This document shows positions 28,592 through 30,369 of a DNA stretch of 30,369 bases, piece after piece. The stretch is from Monoraphidium neglectum. Its lineage: Eukaryota; Chlorophyta; Chlorophyceae; Sphaeropleales; Selenastraceae. A program made the position numbers and the translations under genes. Position 1 is the first letter of the stretch, and each line of letters starts with the position of its first letter. The DNA lies in the NCBI RefSeq assembly GCF_000611645.1, contig NW_014013469.1, forward strand, positions 4,625 to 34,993, given 5' to 3'. The notes beneath the pieces were generated by a model. The model worked only from the letters and a program-made list of their open reading frames with translations, did no database searches and was not told where the DNA came from.

Positions 28592-30369
28592 GGGGCAGGG
28601 ACCGGGGCCAGGGCTTGCCAGCCTTGCGCCCTTCTGTGGCATCCTTGTCACAGCATTGGGGGGTGAGTGTCACGCAAGCGGCGCTGCAGCGCAGCGCCGT
28701 GTGTGCGGAAGCGACGGGACCGCCGGCTGACCGCGCTGCCCCGCCATGCAAACCGCCACGCTGGCGCCTGCAGGGTGGCGGGCAGCAGCGCGCTGTCGCG
28801 CGAGGACCTGCAGCCGGCCCTAGAGGACATGCAGCGCAAGCTGATGGAGCGCAACGTGGCGGAGGAGATCGCCGTGCAGGTGCTTCGCGAGGGGGACAGT
28901 TGGCGGTGCGGCGTGAGGGCATGCGTTCGCGTGTGCGCGGGCGGCAGGCGGACCAGTTCGGCGGGTCGTCGGGGCCGTGGCTGGGCTGTGTTTGCAGCCT
29001 GGTGGGGGCGATGGTCCCCTGAGGCAGCGGCGTCTGCGCAACAGCAGCGGCGGCGCGCCCGCGGCGGCGCGCCCAGGGGCGAGGTCACATTTTCGAGCGC
29101 CCCCACTCCCGGCCCTCAGGTGTGCGAGAGCGTGGCTCAGAGCCTGGTGGGCCAGAAGCTGAGCAGCTTCACGGGCGTCAAGACCTTTGTGCTGCGCGCG
29201 TTTGAGGATAGCCTGTCCGGAATCCTCAACAAGCGGGCGGTGGATGTGCTGCACGACGTGCAGGTGCGGCGCTTGCCAGCAGGCTCGGCATCACACATAC
29301 ACTCAAACACACACGCACATACGCACACATGCAGTACATGCCAGTGTTGGCTGTCTAGATTGAGGGTTGCCTAGGGCCTTATTGTTGATGAGACTGGTCA
29401 TCCCAGCAGCAGCAGGGCAGATGCATACAAGCCCCGCCCCCCAGCCGGGCACAGCCACCGCCCTGACACGTGCCTTGCGGCGCCGCCCCGCTCCTGCCCC
29501 GGGCCTCTCGCCCTCCCTCCCATGCAAACGGCCGCAGCGCCAGCGCGCCAAGGGGCGGCCCTACGTGGTGGTGTTTTGCGGCGTCAACGGTGTCGGCAAG
29601 AGCACAAACCTCGCCAAGATCGCCTACTGGCTGGGGCAGCACGGTGCGAGGGGTTCGACCGTTTGACCGGATGTGCTTTGGGCAGCAGACCATATGAGGG
29701 GGCTTGATACATTTCACTGGGGTGCTTCGAAGGGGTGGCTCCCTGCCTCCCTTTCCTTGTGATGATCTGAGGGCTCAGGGAGGGCTATTTCGGAGGGTCG
29801 ACTGGACCGTTGCTCTGTTGGGGGTTTGCGCTTTGGGAGGCTGCGGCATTGCAGGAAAGCTGCTGCAGCCTCTCCTGCCTTGGTTGCGTGTTGAGCTAGC
29901 CGCCCTGCACTCTGAGTCCACACCCGGCGATTAGCCCAGCGGCCGCCGACCTGGCCTCCTATAATGTCAGCCTGGTGCTCAACCAGTACCCCTGAAGCCA
30001 GGCAGGATAGCCAGGGCCACTGTGACCTTGCCTTTCATCCCGTCGCGCCTCTCCGTTTTCCGCGCAACAGGCCTCAAGGTGCAGCTGGCAGCGTGCGACA
30101 CGTTCCGCGCCGGCGCAGTGGAGCAGCTGAAGACCCACGCCATGCGCCTCGGGGTGCGCTTGGGCGTACCTGTTTCGACGCGCGGCCGCTCCTGCTTTCC
30201 GAGTGCATTGCGCGGCGCCGCCTGCCTGGAGACCGCCGCGACGCGCTGCGGGCGATGAGCCGCGCGCCAGCGGCTGCAACATGCCGCCCGCTTTTGGGAG
30301 TTGATGGCGCACACGGCGCCCGGCTCCGCGCGCTTCATCATCTGCAGCCCCTGTCCCGTCATCCCCCCC
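26566..30369 (+). CDS. SRPRA: Signal recognition particle receptor alpha subunit (3' truncated by window)
   Basis: GTPase that docks SRP-ribosome-nascent chain complexes at the ER membrane; its N-terminal SRX (longin) domain binds SR-beta. Exons seen: 26566-26769, 27039-27145, 27515-27980, 28163-28506, 28774-28879, 29120-29263, 29538-29643 and 30071 to about 30153, giving about 520 residues in phase. The SRX domain (1-120) opens [17 protein letters not shown] long low-complexity linker (about 120-360) is rich in Ala/Gly with acidic and KKK-type basic patches. The N domain (about 375-457) includes [25 protein letters not shown] sequence. The G domain has GVNGVGKST (472-480) and [10 protein letters not shown] (502-511). 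The rest of the G domain, including DTAGR and TKxD motifs, must lie beyond the right edge. The acceptor of exon 4 in the linker is uncertain. Confidence 0.93.
27338..27423 (+). repeat. (AG)n followed by (GT)n in SRP-receptor intron 2
   Basis: An AG run with one C interruption passes directly into GT repeats with a CG-rich centre. It is entirely intronic, about 90 bases before exon 3. Confidence 0.9.
28541..28590 (+). repeat. (GT)25 microsatellite in SRP-receptor intron 4
   Basis: An uninterrupted GT run starting about 34 bases after the donor of exon 4. Confidence 0.93.
29291..29335 (+). repeat. CA-rich tract in SRP-receptor intron 6
   Basis: Imperfect CA repeats shortly after the donor of exon 6, within the intron 29264-29537. 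Confidence 0.8.

Overview
The window looks like nuclear DNA of a GC-rich, intron-dense unicellular green alga (Chlorophyta). Five gene products resemble eukaryotic or plant families, and one is a chloroplast-type FtsH with a transit-like N-terminus. Coding is split by many short introns whose donors are mostly GTG, and introns and spacers hold many (CA)n/(GT)n microsatellites. The exact species cannot be read from the sequence. I placed 50 introns by hand from reading-frame continuity and splice-site phase: 49 are GT-AG and one is GC-AG.

Layout from left to right: (1) 1-1134 minus, 5' part of an unrecognised charged, Ala-rich protein gene that runs off the left edge. (2) 1957-7252 minus, an 18-exon gene for an EHD-family dynamin-like ATPase of 556 aa with an N-terminal EH domain. 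(3) 8788-12245 plus, an 8-exon M14 zinc carboxypeptidase of 573 aa with a signal peptide and C-terminal membrane anchor. (4) 13018-14966 minus, a 2-exon ankyrin-repeat protein of 597 aa. (5) 16259-18631 plus, a 3-exon MYND zinc-finger protein of 678 aa. (6) 19291-25795 minus, a 15-exon FtsH AAA metalloprotease of 892 aa resembling plant FTSH7/FTSH9. (7) 26566-30369 plus, the first eight exons of the SRP receptor alpha subunit, cut by the right edge. Reading frame and splice phase close exactly in all complete models.

The genes do not form a pathway. They are individual housekeeping genes for membrane remodelling, secretory peptide processing, ER targeting and chloroplast proteolysis. From gene 2 onward the strands alternate, giving divergent spacers at 7253-8787, 14967-16258 and 25796-26565 and convergent spacers at 12246-13017 and 18632-19290.

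The least explained signals are non-coding. There is a 34-bp-stem hairpin in an EHD intron, flanked by CAAGGG direct repeats, and a 23-bp-stem hairpin in an FtsH intron. A perfect 28-bp palindrome lies just beyond the ankyrin stop codon. Several introns have A/C-rich simple repeats where a polypyrimidine tract would be expected. I found no bacterial-type operon, CRISPR array, rRNA, convincing tRNA or autonomous transposon.
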